Made by a program: the position numbers and the translations under genes. A stretch of 64,000 nucleotides of DNA from JAOUFP01 sp963801505 (GTDB taxonomy: Bacteria > Nitrospirota > Thermodesulfovibrionia > Thermodesulfovibrionales > UBA6898): contig CAWDEY010000024.1 of the NCBI GenBank assembly GCA_963801505.1, positions 1 to 64,000 on the forward strand. The letters are read 5' to 3'. Below the pieces are notes generated by a model. The model saw only the letters and a program-made list of their open reading frames with translations. It did no database searches and was not told where the DNA came from. Positions within the stretch are counted from its first letter, which is position 1. Each line of letters starts with the position of its first letter. Of this stretch, positions 27,072 to 36,379 are shown in pieces.

Positions 27072-28037
27072 CTATCTTAATAAAGTAATATCTCCCGAGC
27101 TGATCTGCCTCCGAAGGCCTGAAGCCATTTTCAGAATAAGCATCCCGTTATCGTCTATGTCTTCTGCAAGGCCGACCAGTGTTTCATCTCCTAGAACCAC
27201 TTTAACACTTTTTCCAAGAGTTGAAGAAAGTATTTTCCATTGCTCTAGCAAGGGGGCCTTGCCCTTTTTTATCAGGATGCAGTAGAAGTGCTCAAACTGC
27301 CTCAGTATCTCAATAATCATTTCATTCCTCTGGCAATCGTTTTTTGACTCTTTCTTGATTGATGTAGCAATGGGGCGTATTTCCTCTTTAAAATCCTCTT
27401 TCACCATGTTCACATTTATTCCTATCCCCACAACAGCAACGTTGATCTTGTCAATGTCAGCACGGATTTCAGTCAGGATCCCCCCGAGTTTTTTGCCTGA
27501 GATGACAAGGTCATTGGGCCATTTAATGCTGACTGGCAGTCCGCTGATTTTCCTTATCGCATGGCCGCAGGCAACAGCTGCAAGCAAGGTAAGCATTGTC
27601 GCGTCCCTTGTCTCGAGCCTGGGTTTAAAGGCAAGGCTCATATAGATATTCCTGCCGGGCGGCGAAATCCATTGCCTTCCGAGTCTGCCTTTTCCTTTGT
27701 CCTGGGAGTCTGCGATTATTACAGTATTTGGCCACAGATCATCTTTTGCTGCCAGGGCCATGGCAAGTTCGTTTGTGGAACTGACCCTGTCATAAACAGA
27801 AATATCTTTCCAAAGCCCCCCCTTGACCGCTGATTGTATATACTCTGCTGAAAGATCAGGATATCTGAGCAACCTGTATCCCTTAGAAGGCGCTGCCTCG
27901 ATTACAAAACCCTTCTTCCTGAGACTGGTGATCCTTTTCCATACAGCGGCCCGTGAGATGCCCAGCTCAGCGCTTATTTTTGCCCCGGAATAATAGTCAT
28001 TTTTATCCTTAAGCAGGTCTATGATATTTTCAGGCAT
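27072..28037 (-). CDS. birA: Biotin-protein ligase / biotin operon repressor
   Basis: This 321-residue protein has an N-terminal winged helix (LGISRAAVWKRITSLRKKGF, residues about 25-45) and a catalytic domain. The biotinoyl-AMP loop is KGKGRLGRQWISPPGRNIYM, with SIKWPNDLVISGKKLGGILT and VVGIGINVN following. It attaches biotin to carboxylase carrier proteins. The winged helix suggests it also represses biotin genes, though none are in the window. It is the first gene of birA-coaX-galT-like-uspA. Length is normal for the bifunctional class. Confidence 0.95.
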   Translation of the reverse strand: MPENIIDLLKDKNDYYSGAKISAELGISRAAVWKRITSLRKKGFVIEAAPSKGYRLLRYPDLSAEYIQSAVKGGLWKDISVYDRVSSTNELAMALAAKDDLWPNTVIIADSQDKGKGRLGRQWISPPGRNIYMSLAFKPRLETRDATMLTLLAAVACGHAIRKISGLPVSIKWPNDLVISGKKLGGILTEIRADIDKINVAVVGIGINVNMVKEDFKEEIRPIATSIKKESKNDCQRNEMIIEILRQFEHFYCILIKKGKAPLLEQWKILSSTLGKSVKVVLGDETLVGLAEDIDDNGMLILKMASGLRRQISSGDITLLR

Positions 28038-28251
28038 CCGCCTCCCTTCGCTGTTTATCTTCGTTCAAATTCGAGCTATTTAAAATACCATAAAAAGCAG
28101 GACTAAGAGAGGAAGAATATGTTTCAGGCATGAAGGACAATGCCTTCCCTTAGAAAGGCACACGGCATTATCACAGGGGAAAAATTATTTCTGGGGATCA
28201 TTATGTGTCATCGGCCAAATAAGGGTCGGACATGCCTGGCAATAATCAGAC

Positions 28252-28824
28252 CTATAAAGGCGGGTTCTGAGCGATGCATTTAATACTGCCGCCAAAAAAG
28301 GCACAGCGACTGCTTGAGAATTGCGGCCCTTCCGCATTTAACCTCTTTCGGAGGTCGTTGATATATACCGAAAACAAACTCCCATCGTAAAGAGTAAAGA
28401 GGTTTGCTTCATAGTCCATTGTGGCGAGAGAGCCCATCTTAGTGCGTCTCTCTTCTTCCTGGGCGAGAAGGGCAGTGAGCTGTTGATATTTATGCTCAAA
28501 TTGTTCCTTCGTTATATTACCTTCTTCAAAGATTCTCGAAACCTTGATCATTTCATCTGCAAAACAGAGGAAATCGTCCAAATCGGGTCTCAGCTCAATC
28601 GATTTTCGATAAAACTGCTTCCAATATTCACTGTTGTTTAGTGTGCCTCTGTCAACCCTGGTTTTTTCAGCAGTCGCCCAGACCAGGATTTGTTTCTTCC
28701 TTCCCTCCCATGACGGGTCTATATTGCTTCTTCCCATCCCAATCGCACTACAGCTGAATAAAGCACTCATCAGAAGAAGAATAAGAAGGAAAACAGCTTC
28801 TCTCATAAACTTGCATATCGACAT
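28252..28824 (-). CDS. Predicted lipoprotein of unknown function
   Basis: This 190-residue protein has a classic lipoprotein signal. Positively charged MSICKFMRE is followed by a hydrophobic run and the lipobox LFSC at about residues 22-25. The mature part is charged, mostly helical, with EEGNITKEQFEHKYQQL and LLAQEEERRTKMG. I recognise no known domain. Start ATG 28824 is likely, though MREAVFLL at 28806 would also give a good signal. It stands alone between birA and the nitroreductase, with a 350-bp gap upstream. A cell-envelope location is the only inference. Confidence 0.6.
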   Translation of the reverse strand: MSICKFMREAVFLLILLLMSALFSCSAIGMGRSNIDPSWEGRKKQILVWATAEKTRVDRGTLNNSEYWKQFYRKSIELRPDLDDFLCFADEMIKVSRIFEEGNITKEQFEHKYQQLTALLAQEEERRTKMGSLATMDYEANLFTLYDGSLFSVYINDLRKRLNAEGPQFSSSRCAFFGGSIKCIAQNPPL

Positions 28825-28981
28825 TTGCTTAGTTATCCCATAATCATTTGTCCCCAGAACATATAGTGAATACAGAAAATTAATTTACCAAATATATCAC
28901 AAATAAGATTAAAACTGGAATAAAATTTTGATACCTGTTGTATGAGAATTGCCATGGAAGAACAGGCAGAACTTTGCGACT

Positions 28982-29009
28982 GTAACGCGTTGATGAAATC
29001 TGCTATAAT
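28982..29009 (+). promoter_or_regulatory. Extended -10 promoter candidate
   Basis: TGCTATAAT (29001-29009) is a perfect extended -10 with TATAAT at 29004-29009. The -35 position (TGTAAC, 28981-28986) is weak, which extended -10 promoters tolerate. It points to the 21-codon reading frame at 29062. The surrounding 28825-29175 stretch has no larger gene. Confidence 0.4.
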
Positions 29010-29061
29010 GCGCAATAGTAAAGCTGGAAAGCGCCCAGTCAGACAAAGGAGGCAGTTCCAG

Positions 29062-29127
29062 GTGAAAAAATCTGATTATCTTTATAACAGAAAGCCTGCT
29101 TTTATCTCTTTCCTTGGGCTTTTTTGA
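29062..29127 (+). CDS. Possible 21-residue small protein or leader peptide
   Basis: A GTG start at 29062 is preceded by AAAGGAGG with a 9-base spacer, a very strong ribosome site. An extended -10 promoter ends 53 bases upstream. The product would start VKKSDYLYNRK and end with a hydrophobic AFISFLGLF before TGA. It does not lead into a larger plus-strand gene: the nitroreductase downstream is on the opposite strand. It could be a small membrane peptide, a vestige of a longer gene, or chance. Confidence 0.35.
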   Translation: MKKSDYLYNRKPAFISFLGLF

Positions 29128-29175
29128 GTATTTCTCAGGGTCCTTCCTGAAATTCAAAACCTGTGTTCCTGGTTC

Positions 29176-30081
29176 TTACCCCTCGAAATATCGCAGCGTC
29201 ACTTTCTTGCGGCCGGCAACCCGCTGATAGACTTCCTCAGAATAGCCAAGGGCGATAACTGCGTGAATTTCCTCTTCTGATGGAATTCCGATTGACTGCT
29301 GTATCAATGGGTCTTTCTTCATTGCTGCTACGGCATATCCGATTAAACAGGAGCTAAGTCCCATGCTGTGGGCTGCAAGCAGGATATTCTGTGTTGCAAG
29401 CAGAGCGTCCTCAGCAGGACAGCTTGCTCCTGGTTTGGACCCGATGATAATGGCAGCTGCGGCCCCGTGAAAGAGCCTGTCTTTGCCTGCTCCCTGCCAT
29501 TGTTCAAGCGCCTCCTTCACCTTCCGGTAATATCCACGGTAATAGGCTTCAAGTTCTCCTTTGCCGATCAACTTAAGAAACATCCGAAGCATGGTCTTCT
29601 CTGCAGCAATGTTTAGTCTTTTGAAATAAGATGCGATCTGTTCTGCAAAGGATGCCACAGCCTTCCTTGTTGGCATAATAGTGAAGGTCCAGGCCTGACT
29701 GTTGGTCCCGGACGGTGCAGTGATGCCTATCTTTATGAGGTCTTCTAGCATGACCCGCTCAACAGGCTGGCCAACGAAGCAGCGGCAGGACCGGCGGGAG
29801 GCCATAAGCTGTACCAATTCGGATGTGCTGTATTTCCCGGGAGGAAGCCACTGATTCTCTGTGGTGAAAGTCTTATACTGTGACATCTCCTGATCAATTG
29901 CACGGACACGGACTGCTCCTTGCGGACATATGGCCTCGCAATGACCACAGGAGATCGACTCCTCTTTGCAAACAGCCGCCTTTCCTTCTATCATTGAGAT
30001 GGTCCCTGTCGGGCAGGCAGTGACGCATACCCCGCAGCCGCTGCAAAGATCTCTGTTTATTTCTATCCTGTTTTCTTCCAT
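29176..30081 (-). CDS. Nitroreductase family protein with N-terminal ferredoxin domain
   Basis: This 301-residue protein combines two 4Fe-4S motifs at the N-terminus (CSGCGVCVTACP and CGHCEAICPQGA, residues 12-55) with a C-terminal FMN nitroreductase fold (SRRSCRCFVGQPV, GITAPSGTNSQAWTF, ALGYSEE). Such proteins are common in strict anaerobes and take electrons from ferredoxin rather than NAD(P)H; the physiological substrate is usually unknown. It follows nth by 23 bases on the same strand, so the two are likely co-transcribed. Confidence 0.88.
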   Translation of the reverse strand: MEENRIEINRDLCSGCGVCVTACPTGTISMIEGKAAVCKEESISCGHCEAICPQGAVRVRAIDQEMSQYKTFTTENQWLPPGKYSTSELVQLMASRRSCRCFVGQPVERVMLEDLIKIGITAPSGTNSQAWTFTIMPTRKAVASFAEQIASYFKRLNIAAEKTMLRMFLKLIGKGELEAYYRGYYRKVKEALEQWQGAGKDRLFHGAAAAIIIGSKPGASCPAEDALLATQNILLAAHSMGLSSCLIGYAVAAMKKDPLIQQSIGIPSEEEIHAVIALGYSEEVYQRVAGRKKVTLRYFEG

Positions 30082-30104
30082 TACCGTATTCTACAGTACA
30101 AACA

Positions 30105-30740
30105 CTACGTAGCGTACTCTGTCTTTGACGGCCACTCACATTCTTCGTAAAGCACACAACTGCCGCACTTCGGGCCCCTGGCCCCACAGGTCTCTCTTCC
30201 GTGAAGTATAAGGGCATGGTTAAACTTCGTCCATTTGCTCTGTTCTATCTGTTGATTGAGCTCTGCCTCAACCTTGTCGGGATTATTTGAATGCGCGAGG
30301 CCGAGCCTGTTGCTGACTCGCAGTACGTGGGTATCAACAGCAATGGCCTGTTTGCCAAATGCTGCTCCCAAAATTACATTGGCGGTCTTTCTTCCCACTC
30401 CCGGCAGCTTTACCAGTTCCTCAAGCGTCGAAGGCACAACTGAACCGTATTGCTCAAAAAGCATTTTGCAGCAGTTTTTGATTGCTTTTGCCTTGTTCCT
30501 GTAGAAACCTGTTGATTTTATCTCCTCTTCCAAATCCTTCAGATCTGCATGCGCAAAGTCAGCCGCTGTCTTATATTTCTTAAATAAACCAGGGGTGACC
30601 ATATTGACGCGGACGTCTGTGCATTGGGCAGAGAGTATTGTGGCAACAAGGAGTTCCAGAGGATTTTTGAAATTCAATGCAACATTGGGAGAAGGGTATT
30701 TTTTCAGGAGAATTTTTGTGATCTTTTTAGCATCAGGCAT
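30105..30740 (-). CDS. nth: Endonuclease III
   Basis: This 211-residue base-excision DNA glycosylase/AP lyase removes oxidised pyrimidines. The helix-hairpin-helix with LVKLPGVGRKTANVILG, the catalytic Asp region AIAVDTHVLRVSNRLG and the C-terminal 4Fe-4S loop CGARGPKCGSCVLYEEC (C-x6-C-x2-C-x5-C) are intact. Length is normal. It precedes the ferredoxin-nitroreductase gene on the minus strand. A REP-type repeat occupies the region upstream. Confidence 0.95.
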   Translation of the reverse strand: MPDAKKITKILLKKYPSPNVALNFKNPLELLVATILSAQCTDVRVNMVTPGLFKKYKTAADFAHADLKDLEEEIKSTGFYRNKAKAIKNCCKMLFEQYGSVVPSTLEELVKLPGVGRKTANVILGAAFGKQAIAVDTHVLRVSNRLGLAHSNNPDKVEAELNQQIEQSKWTKFNHALILHGRETCGARGPKCGSCVLYEECEWPSKTEYAT

Positions 30741-30793
30741 TTAGGTATCTCAGCTTTCTGTAATATTTAGTGTCCGCATTCAAACTTAGTTTT

Positions 30794-30874
30794 TGTCATC
30801 CTCCGGCTTGACCGGGGGGGCCAGGAGCTTTTGAAAACACCGGATTCCCGCTTACGACCTGCGGGAATGACAGG
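30794..30874 (-). repeat. REP-type dispersed repeat, copy 2
   Basis: On the minus strand this reads CTGTCATTCCCGCAGG...AAGCGGGAATCC...TCAAGCCGGAGGATGAC. It is the same type as the unit inside the 6880-7036 element and the copy at 31761-31827. Outer flanks AGTGTC (30772) and the complement of AGAGTCTG (near 30900) echo the terminal repeats of the first element. It lies in the nth-MBL gap. Confidence 0.55.
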
Positions 30875-30928
30875 CAAATAATCATAGGTTCACACAGACT
30901 CTAATCAGCTACAGGCAGCCACTTACAG

Positions 30929-31624
30929 CTACTCCTCCGGCAAGATAACAACATCGATCTTCCCTTTAAGCTTTTCCGCAAACTTAAGCGCATCTTCCTT
31001 TGAGCCGACAATGGAGTTATAATGCATAGGTATGGCCACCTTTGGCTTTATATCAAGCGCTGCCTGGGCCGCTTCTTCAGCAGTCATAACATATGTGCCT
31101 GAAACAGGCAAAAGTGCAATGTCGGCCCTGATGTTTCTCATCTCAGGAATATAATCTGTATCTCCGGCCAAATAGATCCTCTGACCCTTTACAGTAAAAA
31201 CATATCCCACCCAGCCGCGGTCCTTTGTATGAAACTGCTTGTTGGTGTTGTATGCTGAAACAACTTCGATCGTCACGCCCCTGACCTCTATTTTGTCACC
31301 TGGTTTTACAACCTTAATGTTTCCTTTGATTTTTGCCGCGCAATCAGCAGGGGTCACGATAACAGTATCCGGGCCCTGGATTTTTTTTACATCCTCGGGT
31401 GAGCAATGGTCACGGTGTTCGTGGGTTATCAGGATAATGCCGGCAATATCGTTTTTCTTTATTTGAAAAGGGTCTGTATAGATAAGCTGTTCGCCCTGGA
31501 TTTTGAATGTATCGTGTCCCAGCCAATGGATATTATCCGTCATGGAAAAGCCCTCCTTTACATTAATAACCATAAAAAGCAACACTGCCAAAATGATTAA
31601 AACAGGTCTGATAAATGTCCCCAT
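30929..31624 (-). CDS. Exported metallo-beta-lactamase-fold hydrolase
   Basis: This 231-residue protein starts with a signal peptide or membrane anchor (hydrophobic residues 6-20). The UlaG-like MBL domain begins at NIHWLGHDTFKI. The metal motif is LITHEHRDHCSPEDV (HxHxDH), with IYLAGDTDY supplying the Asp and PKVAIPMHYNSIVGS the last His. Such proteins are often annotated as L-ascorbate-6-phosphate-lactonase-like, but the substrate of exported members is unknown. It stands alone between two REP-type repeats. Confidence 0.85.
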   Translation of the reverse strand: MGTFIRPVLIILAVLLFMVINVKEGFSMTDNIHWLGHDTFKIQGEQLIYTDPFQIKKNDIAGIILITHEHRDHCSPEDVKKIQGPDTVIVTPADCAAKIKGNIKVVKPGDKIEVRGVTIEVVSAYNTNKQFHTKDRGWVGYVFTVKGQRIYLAGDTDYIPEMRNIRADIALLPVSGTYVMTAEEAAQAALDIKPKVAIPMHYNSIVGSKEDALKFAEKLKGKIDVVILPEE

Positions 31625-31760
31625 TTGAAGAAATTATATCACACACTACCCTTTTTCACACTTCTGATAAAGACAAAATAGAGTATAATTGATGAGATAA
31701 ATAAAGAACCCTGCGGCAGAGACAAAATGACGTCTACTATTTGAAAGTTTATTTTTCGAT

Positions 31761-31827
31761 GTCATTCCCTCAAGCAAAGCGCGTCGGGAATCCTTCCGAA
31801 AAGATTCCGGACAAGCCGGCATGACAG
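31761..31827 (+). repeat. REP-type dispersed repeat, copy 3
   Basis: GTCATTCCC...GCGTCGGGAATCCTTCCG...AAGATTCCGGACAAGCCGGC ending ATGACAG closely follows the copy at 6920-6999. A perfect hairpin CTGCGG/CCGCAG lies just after it (near 31838-31855), then a GTATAATTATTATAAA stretch that may be the -10 of selB. Confidence 0.6.
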
Positions 31828-31887
31828 AAATTTGAATCTGCGGCAGAGGCCGCAGTGTATAATTATTATAAATTGTAAGGAACAAAA

Positions 31888-33772
31888 ATGCGACACATCA
31901 TACTTGGCACAGCCGGACATATAGATCACGGGAAGAGTTCCCTTGTGAAGGCCCTTACAGGCATTGACCCCGACAGGCTTAAAGAGGAGAAGGAGCGGGG
32001 CATTACCATTGACATCGGGTTTGCGGACATCAGCTATCCGGAAGAGGATCTCACTGTCGGCATAGTCGATGTGCCTGGCCATGAAAAACTTATCAGCAAT
32101 ATGCTGGCCGGTGCAGGGGGCATTGATATCGTTCTGATGGTCATTGCTGCGGACGAGGGGATCATGCCTCAGAGCCGGGAACATCTGGCGATATGCAACC
32201 TCCTTAAAATAAAGTCCGGCCTGATCGCCCTTACCAAGACAGATCTGGTTGAAAAAGAATGGCTTGAGCTTGTCTCAGATGAGATCAGAGGCTTTGTCAA
32301 AGGCACCTTTCTTGAGGGTTCTCCTGTTGTTCCGGTATCTTCCAGAACCGGCGAGAATCTTGAGTTGCTCAAAAAAGAGATAAGGGACCTTGCCCTCAGG
32401 GTCACCCCCAAGACCTCAGGAGGACTATTTAGGCTTCCTATAGACAGGGTCTTTTCCCTCAAAGGCTTCGGCACGGTAGTCACGGGCACGGCAATATCAG
32501 GAAGCATCTCTGTCGACAATATGCTGGAAATACTGCCCCGGAATATATCAACAAAGGTCAGGGGCCTGCACAGCCACGGAAAGGCCATCACGACAGCCTA
32601 TGCAGGACAGAGGGTTGCTGTCAACCTTCAGTCTGTTGAAAAAGAAGATTTGAGAAGGGGGGATGTCGCTGTTGCTTCTTCGAGCTTTTTCCCGACAAAG
32701 ACAATAGATGCGTTCCTTGAACTTTTAAGCGATGCCCCGCTTTTAAAGAGCAAGAGCCTGGTCCACTTTTACATAGGGACCGCTGAAACCATAGCCCGCG
32801 TAATCCTTTATGGGAAAGACGAGTTAAAGGCAGGAGAGAGCTGTTACTGCCAGTTCCGGCTTCAGGACCCTGTTGTATCGATGTCAGGAGACAGATATAT
32901 AATCAGGAGATTCTCGCCGCTGGAGACCCTCGGAGGAGGCGAAGTCCTGGATTCCTCACCCCATAGGAGGAAAAAAAAGGACGGCATTGCGGATTTGGAG
33001 GCGATGCATAAGGGCAGCCTCCAGCAGAAGATATCGCTGAAGATAGAAAAAACAGGGATAACAGGCATCTCTGTTAACACTATAAACGGCTGGATCAATG
33101 CGGACACTCAGGCTATTGCTGCTGCTGTTGAAAGGCTTAAAAAAGCTGATGAAATTCTTCAGCATGAAGATATACTGCTGCACAGGAAAGCGTTCAACCT
33201 CATACAGGCAAAGATTGCCGGGCTGTTAAGCGCATTTCATAAAACTCACCCTCTGAAGCCTGGGATGCCGAAAGAGGAAGTCAGGACGCACCTCAAGATC
33301 GATGTGAAGTTGTTTAATTTTGCACTGACAGGCTTTAAAAATATCACTGTTGACAGAGACCTGGTCCGCTTAAAAGATTTCAGGATAGCGCTTTCTACAA
33401 ACGAAGAGGCAAACAGAGCAAAGATAATTGACCTGCTTGAAAAAGGCGGATTCCAGCCACCTTCAAAGGCCGAGATAACAGAGGTTCTCAAAATCGACCA
33501 AAAGCAGGTTGCCGATATCTTGAATATACTGTCAAAAGAAAAGAGCATTATAAGGATCAGCGAAGCCCTCTATCTTTCCTGCTGCATCGTATGAAAGCAT
33601 GATATCTTCATTAAAGGCATTTTTTTTAAATAAATCCGAAATAACAGTGGCGGAGTTCAGGGACATGCTCAAGACATCCAGGAAATTCGCTCTTTCTTTT
33701 CTCGAATATCTGGATTCAAACCGCATCACCCTCAGGACAGGTGATGTGCGCAAACTGATCCTCAAGACATAA
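31888..33772 (+). CDS. selB: Selenocysteine-specific elongation factor SelB, one frameshift
   Basis: This GTPase delivers Sec-tRNA to in-frame UGA codons. The EF-Tu-like N-terminus has GTAGHIDHGKSSLVKALTG, DVPGHEKLISNMLAGAGG and TKTDLVE. Beta-barrel domains and four winged helices follow. The open frame stops at 33594, but the fourth winged helix continues in the next frame (NKSEITVAEFRDMLKTSRKF, EYLDSNRITLRTGDVRKL) to TAA 33770-33772. Removing one base near 33575 joins them, and the 3n+1 span agrees. The SelB stop overlaps the next ATG (TAATG). No selA, selD, tRNA-Sec or obvious selenoprotein is in the window. Confidence 0.93.
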
Positions 33773-34488
33773 TGGCAAATTTTCCGGGGCTTAGATATCT
33801 GCTTCCCCTGCTGCTTATTCTTGCTATTCCTGCGTCCGCGCATGCTGAAATCATTATTAGTGACTCTATTGCCCTGAGCAGGGAAGAGGTACTGATAAAG
33901 GCAGAAACAAAAAGCGGTTATTTTGCAAAAGGCGGGAAGATCGTGGAATTTTTCGTAAACGGGAAATCCATAGGCAGCGTACTTTCAGGCGGAGACAGCA
34001 TTGCATACAAAATATTCAAAACAGGCGGACCGGGGATGTATACGGTTTCAGCGCGGAGCGGCAAAGACACTGGCAGCGGTGTTGTCCTGGTCCTGAAAAA
34101 AGGCAGCGCTCTTGTGTTCATTGATATTGAAGGCAGCCTGCTGGCTACACCCTTTACAAAAAAACCGATTACCAGGAGCAGGGAAGTAATCAGAAAAATA
34201 ATGAACTCATTCCCTGTGGTTTACCTCCATACCGGAAATATCGGGACAGGCACGGTCAGGGAATGGCTCAGGCAAAACAGGTTCCCGGCCTCTGCTGTCA
34301 TGTCCTGGCAGATGGGCGACATATTTGAAGCTCTCAATAAAAAAGGCATTAAAATAAAGGCCGTGATCGGTAGCCAGGCTGTTATTGACTCGGCAAATGC
34401 ATACAAACCGGAATCCTTTGGCTTTGATGAAGAGGACAGCTCAAAAAATCTCAAGACATGGCTGGACATAGAGAAAAAGCTGAGATAA
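33772..34488 (+). CDS. Exported protein with degenerate HAD-like (LNS2/APP1-type) fold
   Basis: This 238-residue protein has a signal peptide (residues 1-26, ending ASAHA). A beta-rich domain (about 30-115) resembling an extracytoplasmic sandwich comes next. The C-terminal part suggests the HAD fold used by LNS2/APP1-like phosphatases: ALVFIDIEGSLLATPFTKKP where the DxDxT loop should be, then VVYLHTGNIGTGTVREWL and IKIKAVIGSQAVIDSANAY. The second catalytic Asp is replaced (DIEGS), so phosphatase activity is uncertain. It overlaps selB by TAATG and is translationally coupled to it, an unexpected pairing. Confidence 0.55.
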   Translation: MANFPGLRYLLPLLLILAIPASAHAEIIISDSIALSREEVLIKAETKSGYFAKGGKIVEFFVNGKSIGSVLSGGDSIAYKIFKTGGPGMYTVSARSGKDTGSGVVLVLKKGSALVFIDIEGSLLATPFTKKPITRSREVIRKIMNSFPVVYLHTGNIGTGTVREWLRQNRFPASAVMSWQMGDIFEALNKKGIKIKAVIGSQAVIDSANAYKPESFGFDEEDSSKNLKTWLDIEKKLR

Positions 34489-34765
34489 GCACCAGAAGCT
34501 GACAAGCAATGATATTGCTGTTAGATAAAAATAAGACCAGCCCGTAATAGTTGTCAGTCTGCCGGGCCCATTTTACCAGGGCAATATGGAGGTTGCCTTT
34601 ATTGTGCTGGTCATCCCATTCCAAAACATGTCCTGGCTCAAGGGGAAAATCAGTGACCAGACCAATACCCGCAGGACTCTTATCTACGGTTTTCCCTGTG
34701 GCGCTGATCCGCTTAAACTCTGATGACTGTGTAAATAGGACTGTAAATTCCAAGGGATGCTGCAC
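34451..34765 (-). CDS. Small PilZ-domain-like protein
   Basis: This protein of about 104 residues has the core pattern of a PilZ domain: TGKTVDKSPAGIGLVTDFPL contains D-x-S-x-x-G, followed by LEPGHVLEWDD and ALVKWARQTDNYYGLVLFL. The leading RxxxR half of the c-di-GMP motif is not clear, so ligand binding is uncertain. Its 3' end overlaps the convergent upstream gene by 38 bases. It stands alone with about 295 bp of gene-free DNA beyond its start, where I see no clear signal. Confidence 0.55.
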   Translation of the reverse strand: MQHPLEFTVLFTQSSEFKRISATGKTVDKSPAGIGLVTDFPLEPGHVLEWDDQHNKGNLHIALVKWARQTDNYYGLVLFLSNSNIIACQLLVLISAFSLCPAMS

Positions 34766-35060
34766 GCCTCTCGTACATGCTTCCGCTCTGCCAAAGTTAT
34801 CTCGTTATTGCTCACTTTTCCCTTTGGACTGATGCTTAAATAAAACTCTCAAACCTGGATGGTTTGGGTAACTTAAACCTGCTCTTAGCGATAGTTTTTA
34901 CTTGAGAAAATATACTGCATGAATTATAGCATTGTTGATGACCTTATATCCATGTGCCCTTTTGAAGAAGTCTGTGAAATCTCGTCTTTCATAGACTTGT
35001 CCTGTGCAAACTATGACCATTTACTTTAAAAGTGTTGAAAGATTCTGCTATATTGAATAT

Positions 35061-36379
35061 ATGAAAATATCAAGACTGCTTTTAATTCTGTTTTTCGTGT
35101 TGTTTCATGTTCCTGCGCATGCTCTGGATATTGCGGAATATACTCTGAAGAACGGCTTGAAGGTCCTCATTCTTGAAGACCATAAGGCGCCGACAGCGAC
35201 CTTTCAGATATGGTACAGGGTAGGCTCCAGGGATGAAAATATCGGCAAGACAGGCTTGAGCCATCTGCTTGAGCACATGATGTTTAAAGGGACAAAAAAA
35301 TACGGTCCCAAGACATTTTCACAGACCATCCAGAGGGCAGGCGGCACAGACAATGCCTTTACATCAAAGGAATATACCGGGTATTTCGAGCTGCTCGCCT
35401 CAGACAGGATCGGGTTGCCAATAGAGCTTGAGGCAGACAGGATGCGGAATCTCGTTCTGACAAAGGACGCGGTTCTCTCCGAGCGGGATGTGGTGACGGA
35501 GGAGCGGAGACTCCGCTATGACGATGACCCGCAGAGCCTTGTCTATGAGCAGGTAATGGCTATGGCCTTTAATAACCATCCTTACCGGTGGCCTGTGATC
35601 GGCTGGATGTCTGACCTGAAGACACTGGACCCTGATGATTTGATAAATCATTACCGGACCTATTATGCGCCGAATAACGCGGTAGTAATCGTAGTCGGTG
35701 ACGTAAAGAAGGAAGATATAATGTCCAAGGTTGAGGCTGCTTTTGGCAGACATTCCTGCCGGCCCTGAGATAAAGGACAGTGAAAATAGAGGACGAAGAA
35801 CAAATAGGGGAAAGAAGGTTCTATGTAAAAAAAGAGGCGGAACTCCCCTTTATTGTTTCTGCCTATAAAGTGCCTGACATAAAACATGAAGACGGTTTTG
35901 CCCTTGATGTGCTCGGAAGCATTCTCTCAGACGGCAAAAGCTCCAGGCTGTATCATAGGCTTGTCTACGAACAGCAGATCGCCCTTTCTGCGTGGGCGGG
36001 TTATGAAGGATTGTATAAAGACCCGTTCCTTTTCCTGACCGGCGCAACAGCAGCTTCCGGAAAGAATATCGAAGATGTTGAAAAAGCGATAAACGATGAG
36101 ATAGAAAAGATAAAGAAGGAGCCCCCTTCAGAGATCGAGGTGCAGAAGGCCAAGAACCAGATAGAGGCCTCATTCATTATGGGACAGGACTCTATTTACA
36201 TGCAGGCCAGAATGATCGGGACCTTCGAGATGATCGGCGGATGGAGGCTCTGGGACAAATATCTCGAAGGGATACGAAAGGTCTCTCCTGAGGATGTCAG
36301 GCGTGTTGCAGAGAAATATCTTGTTTCTGATAAAAGGACTACCGGAATTTTGATACCTCTCAAGGGTGATAAAAAATGA
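35061..36379 (+). CDS. M16 family zinc peptidase, catalytic subunit, two frameshifts
   Basis: This secreted protein of about 439 residues has a signal peptide (MKISRLLLILFFVLFHVPAHA). The active-site inverted zinc motif is LSHLLEHMMFKGTKK (HxxEH), with the distal Glu region DRMRNLVLTKDAVLSERDVV. The C-terminal half has the R/Y substrate loop. The frame breaks near 35750 and 35779, one extra base each; the span is 3n+2, which agrees. It overlaps the next gene, an M16 homologue without the zinc motif, by four bases. Such pairs form heterodimeric or two-half peptidases in the periplasm. Confidence 0.88.

Noticed and set aside
31888..36000. In-frame TGA codons near selB as possible selenocysteine sites
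   Set aside because: The TGA at 33592 (selB) and at 35766 (M16) are left behind when homology changes frame, so they are frameshift products; the family positions do not use Cys/Sec there.
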